Positions 8,567 to 17,091 of a stretch of DNA of 64,000 nt are shown here, one piece after another (the stretch's first letter is position 1; every line of letters begins with the position of its first letter). The stretch spans positions 1,243,556-1,307,555 of the forward strand of contig CP129486.1 in NCBI GenBank assembly GCA_030584005.1. Reading direction: 5' to 3'. Below the pieces are notes generated by a model, which worked only from the letters and a program-made list of their open reading frames with translations, was not told where the DNA came from and did not search any database. Both the position numbers and the translations under genes were made by a program. Source of the stretch: Bdellovibrionota bacterium (lineage in GTDB: Bacteria > Bdellovibrionota_C > UBA2361 > JAFLCA01).

Positions 8567-8602
8567 CGCGATTATGTCGTTAGCTTGACGCCAGGGTAGC
8601 TG

Positions 8603-9802
8603 CTATGAACGACACGCCCCCAGACGTTGGCCGACTTTGCGGAAGGCGCTGATTGCAAAGCGCACATCCTCCTCACTGTGTGCGGCGGAGAGCTGTACCC
8701 GGATTCTGGCTTGTCCCTTCGGCACGACGGGGAAGGAGAAGCCAATCACGTAGATCCCCTCTTCGAGCAGATCGTCGGCGAAGCGCGAGGCTAATGCGGC
8801 GTCACCGAGCATTATCGGTACTATTGGGTGTATGCCGGGACGAATCTGAAAACCGGCCTCAGTCATCTCTTCACGAAAGATCTTGGTGTTGTCTCTAATG
8901 CGCTGCAGGAGCTGGGGCCTTGAATCGATCAGATTCAGGCAGGCGATGCTGGCCACCACCAAGGAAGGGGGGAGGGAGTTGCTGAATAGGTAGGGCCGGC
9001 TACGCTGCCGCAGCAGTGTAATCAGCTCTTTGTGGCCTGTGGTAAAACCGCCAACCGACCCGCCTAGCGCCTTGCCAAGGGTCGAGGTAATCAAATCTAC
9101 ATTGCCCAGCAGTCCACAGTGCTCCACCGACCCGCGTCCTGTAGGCCCAAAGAACCCGCTGCCGTGGCAGTCATCCACATGCACCATCGCTCCGTGCTGC
9201 TCGGCCAGCGCGACGATCTCCTGCAGCTTGGCCACATCGCCGTCCATGGAAAACACACCGTCGGTCGAGATCAGTATGCGCTGTGCACCGCCGTTACGAG
9301 CGGCAACGAGCTTTGCCTGCAAGTCCTCCATGTTGTTGTGCTCGTACACGAAGCGCGCTGCCTTACACAGGCGGATTCCGTCTATGATCGATGCGTGGTT
9401 AAGGCTGTCGCTTACTATAGCGTCCTTTTCCTTGAGGAGCGTTTCGAACAATCCGCCGTTTGCATCAAAGCAGGATGCATACAAGATGGTGTCCTCTGTC
9501 TTGAAGAAGGAAGCTATTTTGGCCTCCAGCTCCTTGTGCACTGTTTGCGTTCCGCAGATAAAGCGTACCGATGCCAACCCCAATCCATACTCGTCAAGCG
9601 CGTGCTTTGCTGCGTTGCGTAACGTTTCATCGTTGGCGAGGCCAAGATAGTTGTTGGCACAGAAGTTGAGCACCCTTTTGCCGTTCACCTCGATGTGCGC
9701 AGACTGTGGTGAGCTAATGACCCGCTCCTTCTTGAAGAGGCCGCTTCGTTCGATCTCTTCAAGTTCGTTGCGATAGGATTGGCGTGTGTGATCATTGAAC
9801 AT
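8603..9802 (-). CDS. kbl: Glycine C-acetyltransferase (2-amino-3-ketobutyrate CoA ligase)
   Basis: A 399-residue PLP enzyme of the alpha-oxoamine synthase family that splits 2-amino-3-oxobutyrate with CoA into glycine and acetyl-CoA, the second step of threonine breakdown. Diagnostic segments are NFCANNYLGLAND, ASVRFICGTQTVHKELE, the Asp-containing HVDDCHGSGFFGPTGRG, and the PLP lysine in ITSTLGKALGG. Length and motifs match E. coli Kbl closely. It is 47 bases downstream of tdh on the same strand, giving the complete two-step pathway. The start ATG at 9802 matches the usual N-terminus. Very secure. Confidence 0.95.
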   Translation of the reverse strand: MFNDHTRQSYRNELEEIERSGLFKKERVISSPQSAHIEVNGKRVLNFCANNYLGLANDETLRNAAKHALDEYGLGLASVRFICGTQTVHKELEAKIASFFKTEDTILYASCFDANGGLFETLLKEKDAIVSDSLNHASIIDGIRLCKAARFVYEHNNMEDLQAKLVAARNGGAQRILISTDGVFSMDGDVAKLQEIVALAEQHGAMVHVDDCHGSGFFGPTGRGSVEHCGLLGNVDLITSTLGKALGGSVGGFTTGHKELITLLRQRSRPYLFSNSLPPSLVVASIACLNLIDSRPQLLQRIRDNTKIFREEMTEAGFQIRPGIHPIVPIMLGDAALASRFADDLLEEGIYVIGFSFPVVPKGQARIRVQLSAAHSEEDVRFAISAFRKVGQRLGACRS

Positions 9803-9849
9803 AAGGTTTCACTTAATAGAGGTGTCTTCAGTGTTTGACCCGGGCCGAC

Positions 9850-10899
9850 TCAGAGGGCTACACAGCCAAGATCGGGTCCGGTTTTTCTGGCGCTCCGCCC
9901 ATAGCGTGCGCGAATTGCCGGGGCCAGATACTCGCCGAACGCCCGCTCTACATCATATGAGGGCGCCCACCCCCAGTCTCTCCTTGCGGCACTATCGTCG
10001 GTGTCACCAGGCCAGCTCGCCACGATCGCGTTTCGCCTTTCGTGCAGTGCATAGCCGATGGAAGCACCTGGGAAGAGCTTCAACACCCGCTGACGGATCT
10101 CTTCCGCGGTAAGGGAGAACGACCGCACGTTGTACACCGATTGGGTGAGCGATTCACGGGGCGCGTCGGCGATATCCATCAACGCACGGACCGCATCCGG
10201 CATCACCATGAAAGGTAACCGTGCGTCAGGAGTGACGAAGCAGTCGTAGTGCGCGCCTTGGGCGGCCGCGTGCAGCATCTCAGGACCGTAGTCGCTTGTA
10301 CCGCCTGTGGGGACCGTCTCAGCGCTTATCACCCCCGGCAGCCGCACACAGCGGAAATCTAAATGTGGATGGTTCTCAGCGCACAGTAGCTGGAAGTAGT
10401 TGCTGAAGTAGCGCCCCAGGTTTTCAACATAGAGCTTGTTGTTTCCGTACATCGTGATTGGCGCGAGGTACTGATCCTCCCGAACCGAACCTGCCGCATC
10501 CTTTATTTGAGGGGAGGGGATGCCGTAGGCGGCGATGGTGCTTGGAAAGATGAAACGGACAGGCGCGCCGTTGCGTTGGGTGGCCTCATGCGCGGCCGTA
10601 AGGAGATGGAAGCTGCCCTGCACATTGACGCTATGTGCGAGGATCGGATTCTTCTCTCCGCCCGTCGAAAGTAGCCCCGCCAAGTGGAACACTCGGTCCA
10701 CGTCGGTGCTTCGAAAAAGGTGCTGCACGGCGGTGTTATCGGTGATGTCGAGTTTACGGAACTCTACTCCGCTTGGCAGGTGCGATGGTTGCATCAGATC
10801 AATTGCAATTACGCGCTCCCCCATTCTTTGGAGTAGATCCATTAAGGAGTGTCCAATCTCCCCAGCCGCACCAGTAATTAGAATAGTTGCAGTTCCCAT
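9850..10899 (-). CDS. tdh: L-threonine 3-dehydrogenase, SDR/epimerase type
   Basis: A 349-residue NAD-dependent enzyme of the extended short-chain dehydrogenase family. The N-terminal Rossmann motif is ITGAAGEIG, with a nucleotide-binding Asp in VIAIDLMQ. The catalytic Ser is in FPSTIAAYG and the YxxxK pair in MYGNNKLYVE. The wording of the substrate domain (GGTSDYGPEMLHAA) and the neighbouring kbl identify it as the epimerase-like threonine dehydrogenase rather than UDP-glucose epimerase. It oxidises L-threonine to 2-amino-3-oxobutyrate for Kbl. This is not the zinc-dependent Tdh of enteric bacteria. The last about 20 residues (RSARKTGPDLGCVAL) are unusual but short. Confidence 0.88.
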   Translation of the reverse strand: MGTATILITGAAGEIGHSLMDLLQRMGERVIAIDLMQPSHLPSGVEFRKLDITDNTAVQHLFRSTDVDRVFHLAGLLSTGGEKNPILAHSVNVQGSFHLLTAAHEATQRNGAPVRFIFPSTIAAYGIPSPQIKDAAGSVREDQYLAPITMYGNNKLYVENLGRYFSNYFQLLCAENHPHLDFRCVRLPGVISAETVPTGGTSDYGPEMLHAAAQGAHYDCFVTPDARLPFMVMPDAVRALMDIADAPRESLTQSVYNVRSFSLTAEEIRQRVLKLFPGASIGYALHERRNAIVASWPGDTDDSAARRDWGWAPSYDVERAFGEYLAPAIRARYGRSARKTGPDLGCVAL

Positions 10900-11243
10900 A
10901 AGCCTCTGCTGTCACTCCCTATCCAAAAAGATCCTATTAGCGAACCCCAGCTCAGTAGACTGGTTCACGCACACGTCCAGGCTAACAGATCAACCACTGC
11001 CCAGGTTACCCTCTCTGCGCGTATGAAGCTAGAGCAGGCAGCGTCTATTGGTGCCGATAACCATTCGGAATTTCTCCATTTGTTGCCGCAAGGAGGGCGC
11101 TGTGGTGGGAGAAGCATCGAGGACCGTTAAAGGAAACAGAGAGCGATTTAAAGAGGGAACTTGGTTCCGGGATGGCGCAGGCAGTTTTCTGATCGGGCGG
11201 GATGATGCTATCTCTCGGTGACGGCCATAATGGAGAGGTGCGT
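10900..11243. other. Divergent intergenic region
   Basis: 344 bases between tdh (leftward) and the MazG-like gene (rightward). It must contain both promoters. I see a short GGAAC-TTG-GTTCC palindrome near 11157-11169 and no RNA gene or riboswitch motif. Confidence 0.35.
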
Positions 11244-11816
11244 ATGTCAAAAGGTGCAGTCGCGGCAGATCGAGTGGCGCTATTCATGCAGCTTGCCGGT
11301 CATCGCAAAGAGGTTCCCGCCGAAGAGGCTCCGGAGGAGCTTCGTATCTTAGGAGCCCATCTCCTTCTCTCCGAGGTGCTGGAATTCGTCATCAAGGGGC
11401 TCGGTGTGACACCTTGTGTAGGTGAGACCCCCATCACCGATCCCGAGCAGGTTTCGTACCGCAATCATGGACGGGTGGACCCGACTATGATGTTGGATGG
11501 TCTTGCCGATGTGGGCTACACGATGTGGTGGAATGCGCTCGCCTTCGGCATGCCGCTCGCCGAGGCCTTCAAGCTCGTGTGCGAGAACAACCTTGAAAAA
11601 TTCGTAAAGCTTGGAGATTGGGCCGCCGAGTTCAAGGAACTGCCGATCGAGCTGTGGCATTGTCAGCAAGGTATAAGCTGGCCCACTGAAGTGGTGAAGG
11701 TGGTGGTGGTGCATGTGGATGGCGCGTACTATGCGGTAGGTCGAGATGATCGTGGCAAGGTGCGAAAACCATCCAGCTACCGGTCGGTCGAGCTACAGCA
11801 TCTACTGCAGAGTTAG
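11244..11816 (+). CDS. MazG-like / PRA-PH superfamily NTP pyrophosphohydrolase
   Basis: A 190-residue protein with the all-alpha nucleotide pyrophosphohydrolase pattern. An acidic helix (LLLSEVLEFVIKGLG) is followed after an insert by a second acidic helix (DGLADVGYTMWWNALAFGM) and the conserved EAFKLVCENNLEKF segment; the E..E and D..D pairs normally bind Mg ions. A C-terminal tail contains four consecutive valines and a His. ATG 11244 is preferred over 11202 because GGAGAGG lies 5 bases upstream. It probably removes pyrophosphate from a (d)NTP or related phosphoribosyl compound; the substrate is unknown. It stands alone between divergent tdh and a promoter at 11943. Confidence 0.65.
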   Translation: MSKGAVAADRVALFMQLAGHRKEVPAEEAPEELRILGAHLLLSEVLEFVIKGLGVTPCVGETPITDPEQVSYRNHGRVDPTMMLDGLADVGYTMWWNALAFGMPLAEAFKLVCENNLEKFVKLGDWAAEFKELPIELWHCQQGISWPTEVVKVVVVHVDGAYYAVGRDDRGKVRKPSSYRSVELQHLLQS

Positions 11817-11942
11817 CGACGCTCATCCATACTTGCTCCTGCAATAGTTTGAACCTCTCAGAACATCTCGACTGCTTGTGCTATGCCCCGGGCCGAGACC
11901 GTGGCGGTCAAAAGTTCAATAAATTAAGTAGATTATTCACAA

Positions 11943-11972
11943 TTGACCTCCTTGGTACGGGAGGCGTACGAT
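11943..11972 (+). promoter_or_regulatory. Sigma-70-type promoter for the 12000 operon
   Basis: TTGACC (11943-11948) and TACGAT (11967-11972) are separated by 18 bases, matching the -35/-10 layout, with 5/6 and 4/6 consensus bases. Transcription would start about 20 bases before ATG 12000. This supports that start and an operon with the acyl-CoA synthetase gene. Confidence 0.5.
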
Positions 11973-11999
11973 TTTGTTGGTCGTTACAGGTCGTAGGTT

Positions 12000-13169
12000 A
12001 TGAACAGTGCCGTTTCCTCCGGTTTTGTCCCACCGCAATTGCACGGCGCCAGTCAGCCTCCCTCTGTTGGTGGAGAGCCGCTGGAATATTGGGGGGAGGA
12101 ATCCCCTTTGGCTGGGCCCGCTGACCTCGTCTCCACTCGCTTTCCTGCCGCGTCGCTTCAAGAGAGCATCATGGTGCCGCTCGACCATTATCGGGTGCTG
12201 TGTGTCGTGCCGGGACAACGCATGCCGCGCGAGCAATTTGAGCAGCGCTTTCGCGCCGACCAGGCGGCCTATGGAGCAACGGGGCATAGTTGTGCGGTTG
12301 CTCTTGATGGAATACTCGATGCCGCGCCGTTTATTGACCTGACCGCTCGCATCGCTAATCTCGATCACCACAAAGGAGTGAGCCGGATAAACTGCCCCTG
12401 TAGTGCCTGTCAAGCTATGGAGCTGGTTTCTTCCGGCGCACTCGACGCGCTGAGCGATCATGGACGCCGTATAATGTTCATATATGCCGAGGACGGGGAT
12501 CTTGACGTGGTACTTGGCGAGTGGAGTCTCGAGAACGCCGAGCTGTTGCGGTACAAGGGGGTGCAGGAGACCGTGCGCCCGCTGTTTGAACTCGAAGATA
12601 GATTAGATCGGTGGTGTGGTGCCTCGGCCATCTCACCGAATGAGAGACTCGTCCGTCAGATGGCCTGGATTAATGAGCCTTTCGTGCAAGCGCAGCGCAA
12701 TCCACTATTCATGCACGATGCTCAGGGCATGGCCCGAGTCATCTGTGAGGCCAGGGATCGGGTAAGTGCCTTTGTCTTTGGTGTAGCAGGCGAGGCCGAT
12801 CTCAACACACGATACCAGCTCACGCCGATGGTGAACGGCTGGGGGGTCCTGCGTGAGTATGGGTACTACGCGCGGGCATTGGCCTGCTCAGAAGGCCTCG
12901 ACGCACTGCTCTCGGTGCGTGGATTGGGCCGCCAACGGGTTACCTACAATCTCTTTCGCACGAGTCCCCAAAGCCCCTTTCCAATTGAAGCCGCGCAGGC
13001 CGAGCTGAATCGCCGTGAAGCAATTCTTTGCAATGGAGGCGGCCCCCGACTATGGGGTGGGGCCAAAGATATGTTTACGGCGAGCCCCCGGACCGGTACT
13101 CTGCAGACGTTCGAGGGTATCCTTGACATCATTCGATCGGTGGTAGGCGATGGGAACAAGCACTCCTGA
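12000..13169 (+). CDS. DHH phosphoesterase-like hypothetical protein
   Basis: A 389-residue cytosolic protein. The clearest signature is ANLDHHKGVSR near residue 122, preceded by ALDGILDAAPFIDL. This resembles the DHH motif (Asp-His-His metal ligands) and upstream Asp residues of DHH-family phosphoesterases. A Gly-rich segment near residue 346 (CNGGGPRLWGGAK) could match the GG(H) motif of a DHHA1-like domain. Cysteines in INCPCSACQA follow the DHH motif directly, which is not standard. An alternative start is ATG 12171 (MVPLDHYRVL), which has a better ribosome binding site and would remove a low-complexity Pro/Ser-rich leader. The gene overlaps the downstream acyl-CoA synthetase by 20 bases, so translation is probably coupled. 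Family assignment is tentative. Confidence 0.65.
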   Translation: MNSAVSSGFVPPQLHGASQPPSVGGEPLEYWGEESPLAGPADLVSTRFPAASLQESIMVPLDHYRVLCVVPGQRMPREQFEQRFRADQAAYGATGHSCAVALDGILDAAPFIDLTARIANLDHHKGVSRINCPCSACQAMELVSSGALDALSDHGRRIMFIYAEDGDLDVVLGEWSLENAELLRYKGVQETVRPLFELEDRLDRWCGASAISPNERLVRQMAWINEPFVQAQRNPLFMHDAQGMARVICEARDRVSAFVFGVAGEADLNTRYQLTPMVNGWGVLREYGYYARALACSEGLDALLSVRGLGRQRVTYNLFRTSPQSPFPIEAAQAELNRREAILCNGGGPRLWGGAKDMFTASPRTGTLQTFEGILDIIRSVVGDGNKHS

Positions 13170-15015
13170 CGATTATCGAAATATTGCGCAGGCGTTCTAT
13201 GCGAATGCGCGTGCTCATCGCGATCGCCAGGTGTACTCTCAAGCGCAGATTGATCCCAACAATTACGATGGAACCCGGGAATGGACCGGTCGCACCTTCT
13301 CCCAGGTTGAAGATCGAGTGCGCAGAATTGCCGGATACCTTTTTAGCTTGGGTATTGGAGCGGGTGACAAAGTTGCAATCGTTTCCAACTCCCGCCCCGA
13401 GTGGATGGAAGCAGACCTAGGTATCCTGACCCTTGGAGCGGTTTCCGTCTCGGTGTATCCATCGCTCACCTCGCCCGAGATTGGCTATATCCTGTTCGAT
13501 TCCAACACACAGGTGGTATTTGCGGAGAACATCGAGCAGCTTGAAAAACTAAAGCGCATCATGAGCCATGATTTCGATGTGCCCGGCTCCGAGGACAGGG
13601 CTCCTGCCAAAGCCCGGCTGCAGTTGAAGAAGATCATCCTCTTTGACGGAGATGCCAGTGGCAGCGGAGAAACCGTTGATTTGGAGACGGTACTGCAAAG
13701 CTCCAAGCCCTTTGACCTCGCGCTGGTCTCAGGGATAGAGAAGGAGTCGCTGGCAAGTCTGGTGTACACTTCGGGCACTACAGGCCCTCCCAAGGGTGTG
13801 CATCAAACGCATGCCAACCACCTCGCGAACGTGCGCCAGGCCATGCAATGCGGGGTCTTCCACTCTAATCCGTCTTTGATGCTGTTCCTGCCCCTGGCCC
13901 ATTCGTTTGCCAAGTTAATTGGCTACTTGGGTTTCCTTACACCGGCGGAGCTCAAGTTCTGCGGCATCACCAGCCGCAGCTCTTCTAAACCGGACCCTGC
14001 CTCCTGGACACGCGACATCCGCGAGGCCGATGCCAATATCGTTCCGGTTGTACCGCGCATACTGGAAAAGATGCAGTCAGGCATAGAAGAGAAAGCCCTC
14101 AAGGGGGGACTTGGGGGAATGCTTGTGCGCGCTACGCTTCGAGGTGCGCGCGCGCATTTTATTGCTCGGCGCGATGGAACGGCGCTGAGTTTCGCTGATG
14201 CGCTGCGCTATCGTTTGACCGGGGGGCTGAGGAAAAAGATTCAACGTGCGCTTTTCGGATCTGATTTTTGGTACGCCGTATCGGGAGGAGCCAAACTGCC
14301 GGTACCAGTTGGCGAGTTCTTTGAGAGCTTGGGAGTGATTATCCTGGAAGGCTATGGATTGACTGAAACGGTAGTGGCCACCAATGTGAATAGGGCTGAG
14401 AGCCGGCGTATCGGCAGCGTCGGTCCGGTACTCGCGCCGGATATAGAGTTACGAATTGCAGAGGATGGCGAGATATTGTTCCGCGGTCCCAATGTGTCCA
14501 AGGGGTACTACAATCGACCCACGGCAACCAGACAATCATGGGACGACCAAGGGTGGTTTCACACGGGTGACATCGGCAAGGTGGATCAAGATGGGTTCCT
14601 CTACATCACTGGCCGCAAGAAGGAGATCATCGTCACCGCGGGTGGAAAGAAGATTCCTCCGGAATCAGTGGAAACAGTGCTCAAGCAGTCGCCGATCATC
14701 TCCCAGGCCGTGTTGCTGGGGGAAGGCAAGCCTTACTGCGTAGCACTCTTTACCCTTAATATGGAGGCGCTTAAGCAGGCGCTAAAGGACACGGGGCAGA
14801 TAGACGTGCACACTGATCAACGGGTGCACAAGGTCGTGGACTCGGCAGTCCAGAAAGCCAACGAGCAGCTGGCGAGTTATGAACAGGTCAAGCGATTCGC
14901 CATCCTGGCTGATGAATTCACGGTCGACAACGGCACGCTTACCCCCACTTTTAAGGTGAAGCGCAATGTTGTTGCGATTCGCTACAAGGAACTCATCGAG
15001 GGGCTCTATTCTTGA
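13150..15015 (+). CDS. Long-chain acyl-CoA synthetase (AMP-forming)
   Basis: A 621-residue ANL-superfamily enzyme that activates fatty acids with ATP and CoA. The P-loop-like motif is SLVYTSGTTGPPKGVHQTH; the adenylate-binding motif is ILEGYGLTETVV; the hinge region reads GWFHTGDIGKVDQDGFLYITGRKKEIIVTAGGKK with its catalytic Lys. Length and the long insert after the P-loop are typical of FadD15-like long-chain synthetases that often sit at the membrane. The start ATG lies 20 bases inside the preceding gene, so the two are translationally coupled. Whether it serves beta-oxidation or lipid remodelling is not shown by the neighbours. Confidence 0.92.
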   Translation: MGTSTPDDYRNIAQAFYANARAHRDRQVYSQAQIDPNNYDGTREWTGRTFSQVEDRVRRIAGYLFSLGIGAGDKVAIVSNSRPEWMEADLGILTLGAVSVSVYPSLTSPEIGYILFDSNTQVVFAENIEQLEKLKRIMSHDFDVPGSEDRAPAKARLQLKKIILFDGDASGSGETVDLETVLQSSKPFDLALVSGIEKESLASLVYTSGTTGPPKGVHQTHANHLANVRQAMQCGVFHSNPSLMLFLPLAHSFAKLIGYLGFLTPAELKFCGITSRSSSKPDPASWTRDIREADANIVPVVPRILEKMQSGIEEKALKGGLGGMLVRATLRGARAHFIARRDGTALSFADALRYRLTGGLRKKIQRALFGSDFWYAVSGGAKLPVPVGEFFESLGVIILEGYGLTETVVATNVNRAESRRIGSVGPVLAPDIELRIAEDGEILFRGPNVSKGYYNRPTATRQSWDDQGWFHTGDIGKVDQDGFLYITGRKKEIIVTAGGKKIPPESVETVLKQSPIISQAVLLGEGKPYCVALFTLNMEALKQALKDTGQIDVHTDQRVHKVVDSAVQKANEQLASYEQVKRFAILADEFTVDNGTLTPTFKVKRNVVAIRYKELIEGLYS

Positions 15016-15042
15016 AAACTCACTCGCGGTTGCTTGTGCTGC

Positions 15043-15450
15043 TCACGCGCAGTCATGACAAGTCATGCAGAGTTTGCGATTGAGGTAGTGGGCAAGCGCT
15101 AAACAGGCTCCCCCCGAGGCGATGAGCACCCCCTCCAGGAGTCCCGTCACATGAAATCCACCCACGATGAAAAAACCCATGGCTGCGGCAAAGAGTGCCA
15201 AGAGCCGCAGGTCACCATGCACGCGCGCGCCCCAGCACAAAGACAGCAGGGCCAGGGTTGCCGAGCTCGCCAGTATCACATCTTCAATCCAATGCTCGAC
15301 AAAGACACCGAGCCCGACAAAGGGGAGTAACATCAAAAGCACCGGCACCATCAAACAATGCAGCGCGCAGCCAAGCGAGATGAACATGCCCACGCTGTCG
15401 AGCGAGCGATGCAGGGTGCGTTTACGCGGGGTAGCATGAGAAAGCGACAT
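15043..15450 (-). CDS. MerC domain membrane protein
   Basis: A 135-residue inner-membrane protein with four predicted spans. The first span carries the paired Cys of MerC (ISLGCALHCLMVPVLLMLLP), and the C-terminus carries CMTCHDCA. MerC proteins take up Hg(II) in mercury operons, but stand-alone chromosomal MerC-domain proteins are common and often of unknown metal specificity. No merA, merP or merR is nearby, so mercury uptake should not be assumed. It is convergent with the acyl-CoA synthetase gene. Confidence 0.82.
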   Translation of the reverse strand: MSLSHATPRKRTLHRSLDSVGMFISLGCALHCLMVPVLLMLLPFVGLGVFVEHWIEDVILASSATLALLSLCWGARVHGDLRLLALFAAAMGFFIVGGFHVTGLLEGVLIASGGACLALAHYLNRKLCMTCHDCA

Positions 15451-15607
15451 AAGCCGAGTATAGCGGATCTGGCTTTAAATGCCACTCAGTTGCTTTAGTG
15501 CATGCGCTAAGGAGCGCCCCCTGTGGGAGGAGCGGATAATGCGGCCGCGACGGGGCGTAGTGGAGGCTAGGCTGCCTCTGTAACTGCTTGATACCACCAC
15601 AAATTCG

Positions 15608-16447
15608 TCAGGCCGCGTGGGGCTGTGATTGGGCCAGGGTTCTTGGATCGAAGACAAACACCCGGCCGGATTCATTGGTATACACCAGGCGCTCATCATC
15701 GCCGCTTGGATGTTGGGAGCTACTGTCGATGGTGCAGAATCCACGCAGGAATCCTCGCTCTTTCAGGGACTCGACGAGATAGGCCGCCAACAACACCTGA
15801 TGTCGCGCTACCCCTGTACCGGCAGTGATGAAGAGGTCGAGAGAAATCTTCTGATCGGGTCCAATCTCCTCGACCAGCGTCAGTTTCTCCGTGCGAGACT
15901 CATCAAAGCAAAGTTTTCTACAGGTGATATTAATTACCTCCTGCAGGATCTGGTCCTCGCTCATACGCCGCGCGCTATTCTTGGCGAGCACCATGCTGTG
16001 AAGCTCCCTGAATATGAGATCGAGTGCTCCATGGCGTGCGTCGATAACCAGTGCTTCGTGTGGCAAAGCGCTCAGATACACGCCGCCATTAATTGGTGAG
16101 CCCTCCCCGATAATCGGCCTTCCACCGAAGAATCCGAGGGGAGCCTGGCAGGTTCCTGTTTCGGAGAATGCGGGATGGGATCGAATGCGCGACCGCAGGA
16201 CGGAAAAACGATTGCAGGGGCCCAACGCCGGCTTACTATATTGGGCAGTGGTACCTGGGGCAGACCGACGGGAGGCCCCTGCAATGAGATCTGTAAGACC
16301 CTGTAAAAACCGCTGCAGCCACCGAGGCTGCACGGGGGAGGCAGCCACCTCGAAGTCGCGGTGAGAGGCGTTGAGGTATTCGGCTATCGAATCGTCGATG
16401 CCGTAACCATCGACCCTCTCTAAGAGTTCCTGTGTGGACGACTTCAT
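15608..16447 (-). CDS. Transglutaminase-like fold protein lacking catalytic Cys
   Basis: A 279-residue soluble protein. The C-terminal third (TGVARHQVLLAAYLVESL, RGFLRGFCTIDSSS, YTNESGRVFVFDP) follows the pattern of bacterial transglutaminase/papain-like domains. From memory those normally read G-x-C-R-H with the nucleophile Cys, then GGHAW, then DPAQ. Here Cys is Ala (GVARH) and the His segment is replaced (GDDERLVY), while the Asp segment remains (FVFDP). If the family call is right, the protein is a catalytically dead relative, perhaps a binding or structural module. The N-terminal 100 residues are not recognised. There is no signal peptide. It is flanked by MerC and RidA genes, all leftward, with gaps of about 110-160 bases. 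Confidence 0.55.
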   Translation of the reverse strand: MKSSTQELLERVDGYGIDDSIAEYLNASHRDFEVAASPVQPRWLQRFLQGLTDLIAGASRRSAPGTTAQYSKPALGPCNRFSVLRSRIRSHPAFSETGTCQAPLGFFGGRPIIGEGSPINGGVYLSALPHEALVIDARHGALDLIFRELHSMVLAKNSARRMSEDQILQEVINITCRKLCFDESRTEKLTLVEEIGPDQKISLDLFITAGTGVARHQVLLAAYLVESLKERGFLRGFCTIDSSSQHPSGDDERLVYTNESGRVFVFDPRTLAQSQPHAA

Positions 16448-16560
16448 TGGCTACCGTCTGGTGAGTCTTCACCACACCTATCGGGACTTATGACCGTCGT
16501 GCTTCAGGCAGGCTGTCGTTGGAATAGCTAACTAACTGATATCACACCACAAACGTACGG

Positions 16561-16950
16561 TTAGCGGCGGGCGAGCACCTCTATTTCAACTTTAGCCCCC
16601 ATGGGAAGGGCGGCGACCTGCACGGTCGATCGAGCGGGCTTATACTCGCTAAATACCTGGCCGTAGAGGCCATTCACCGTCTGGAAATGACTGAGGTCCG
16701 ACAGGAAGATGGTGGTTTTTACAACGTGAGAATAATCCAGTCCGACATGCTGCAGTACCGCGCCAATGTTCTTGAGCACCTGACGGGTTTGCGCTTCAAT
16801 ATCCTCGGCGCAAAGCTTCCCCGTCGCCGGATCGATGGGAATCTGCCCGGAAAGGAACACAAAATCCCCGAGGTCGACAGCCTGCGAATAGGGGCCAATC
16901 GCACTTGGTGCATTTGGGGCATCGCTTACAAATCGTCTTTGGCCGGCCAT
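16561..16950 (-). CDS. ridA: RidA family enamine/imine deaminase
   Basis: A 129-residue RidA (YjgF/YER057c/UK114) protein. Signature segments are SAIGPYSQAV near residue 16, the SGQIPIDPATG strand, and the C-terminal RSTVQVAALPMGAKVEIEVLA, which contains the conserved Arg that binds substrate carboxylate. Such trimeric cytosolic enzymes hydrolyse reactive 2-aminoacrylate produced by PLP enzymes. The size is typical. It is divergent from the phoB gene, with about 140 bases between them. Confidence 0.93.
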   Translation of the reverse strand: MAGQRRFVSDAPNAPSAIGPYSQAVDLGDFVFLSGQIPIDPATGKLCAEDIEAQTRQVLKNIGAVLQHVGLDYSHVVKTTIFLSDLSHFQTVNGLYGQVFSEYKPARSTVQVAALPMGAKVEIEVLARR

Positions 16951-17091
16951 GTCATCTCATCCTTCGTTAGAAATGTGTTAATTCAGCACGCGTTGGCGGG
17001 TGAGACTGTAGCAATGGTTCAATTTCAATTACAAGTGTATCGATGAAGCAGCTTGAAATTGCGCCTTCACGCATCTTCATGGAGAACGGCT

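Noticed and set aside
9119-9622. Plus-strand ORFs across kbl
   Set aside because: Shadows of a fully conserved Kbl coding sequence.
15043-15450. Mercury-resistance operon
   Set aside because: Only a MerC domain protein is present; merR, merT, merP and merA are absent.
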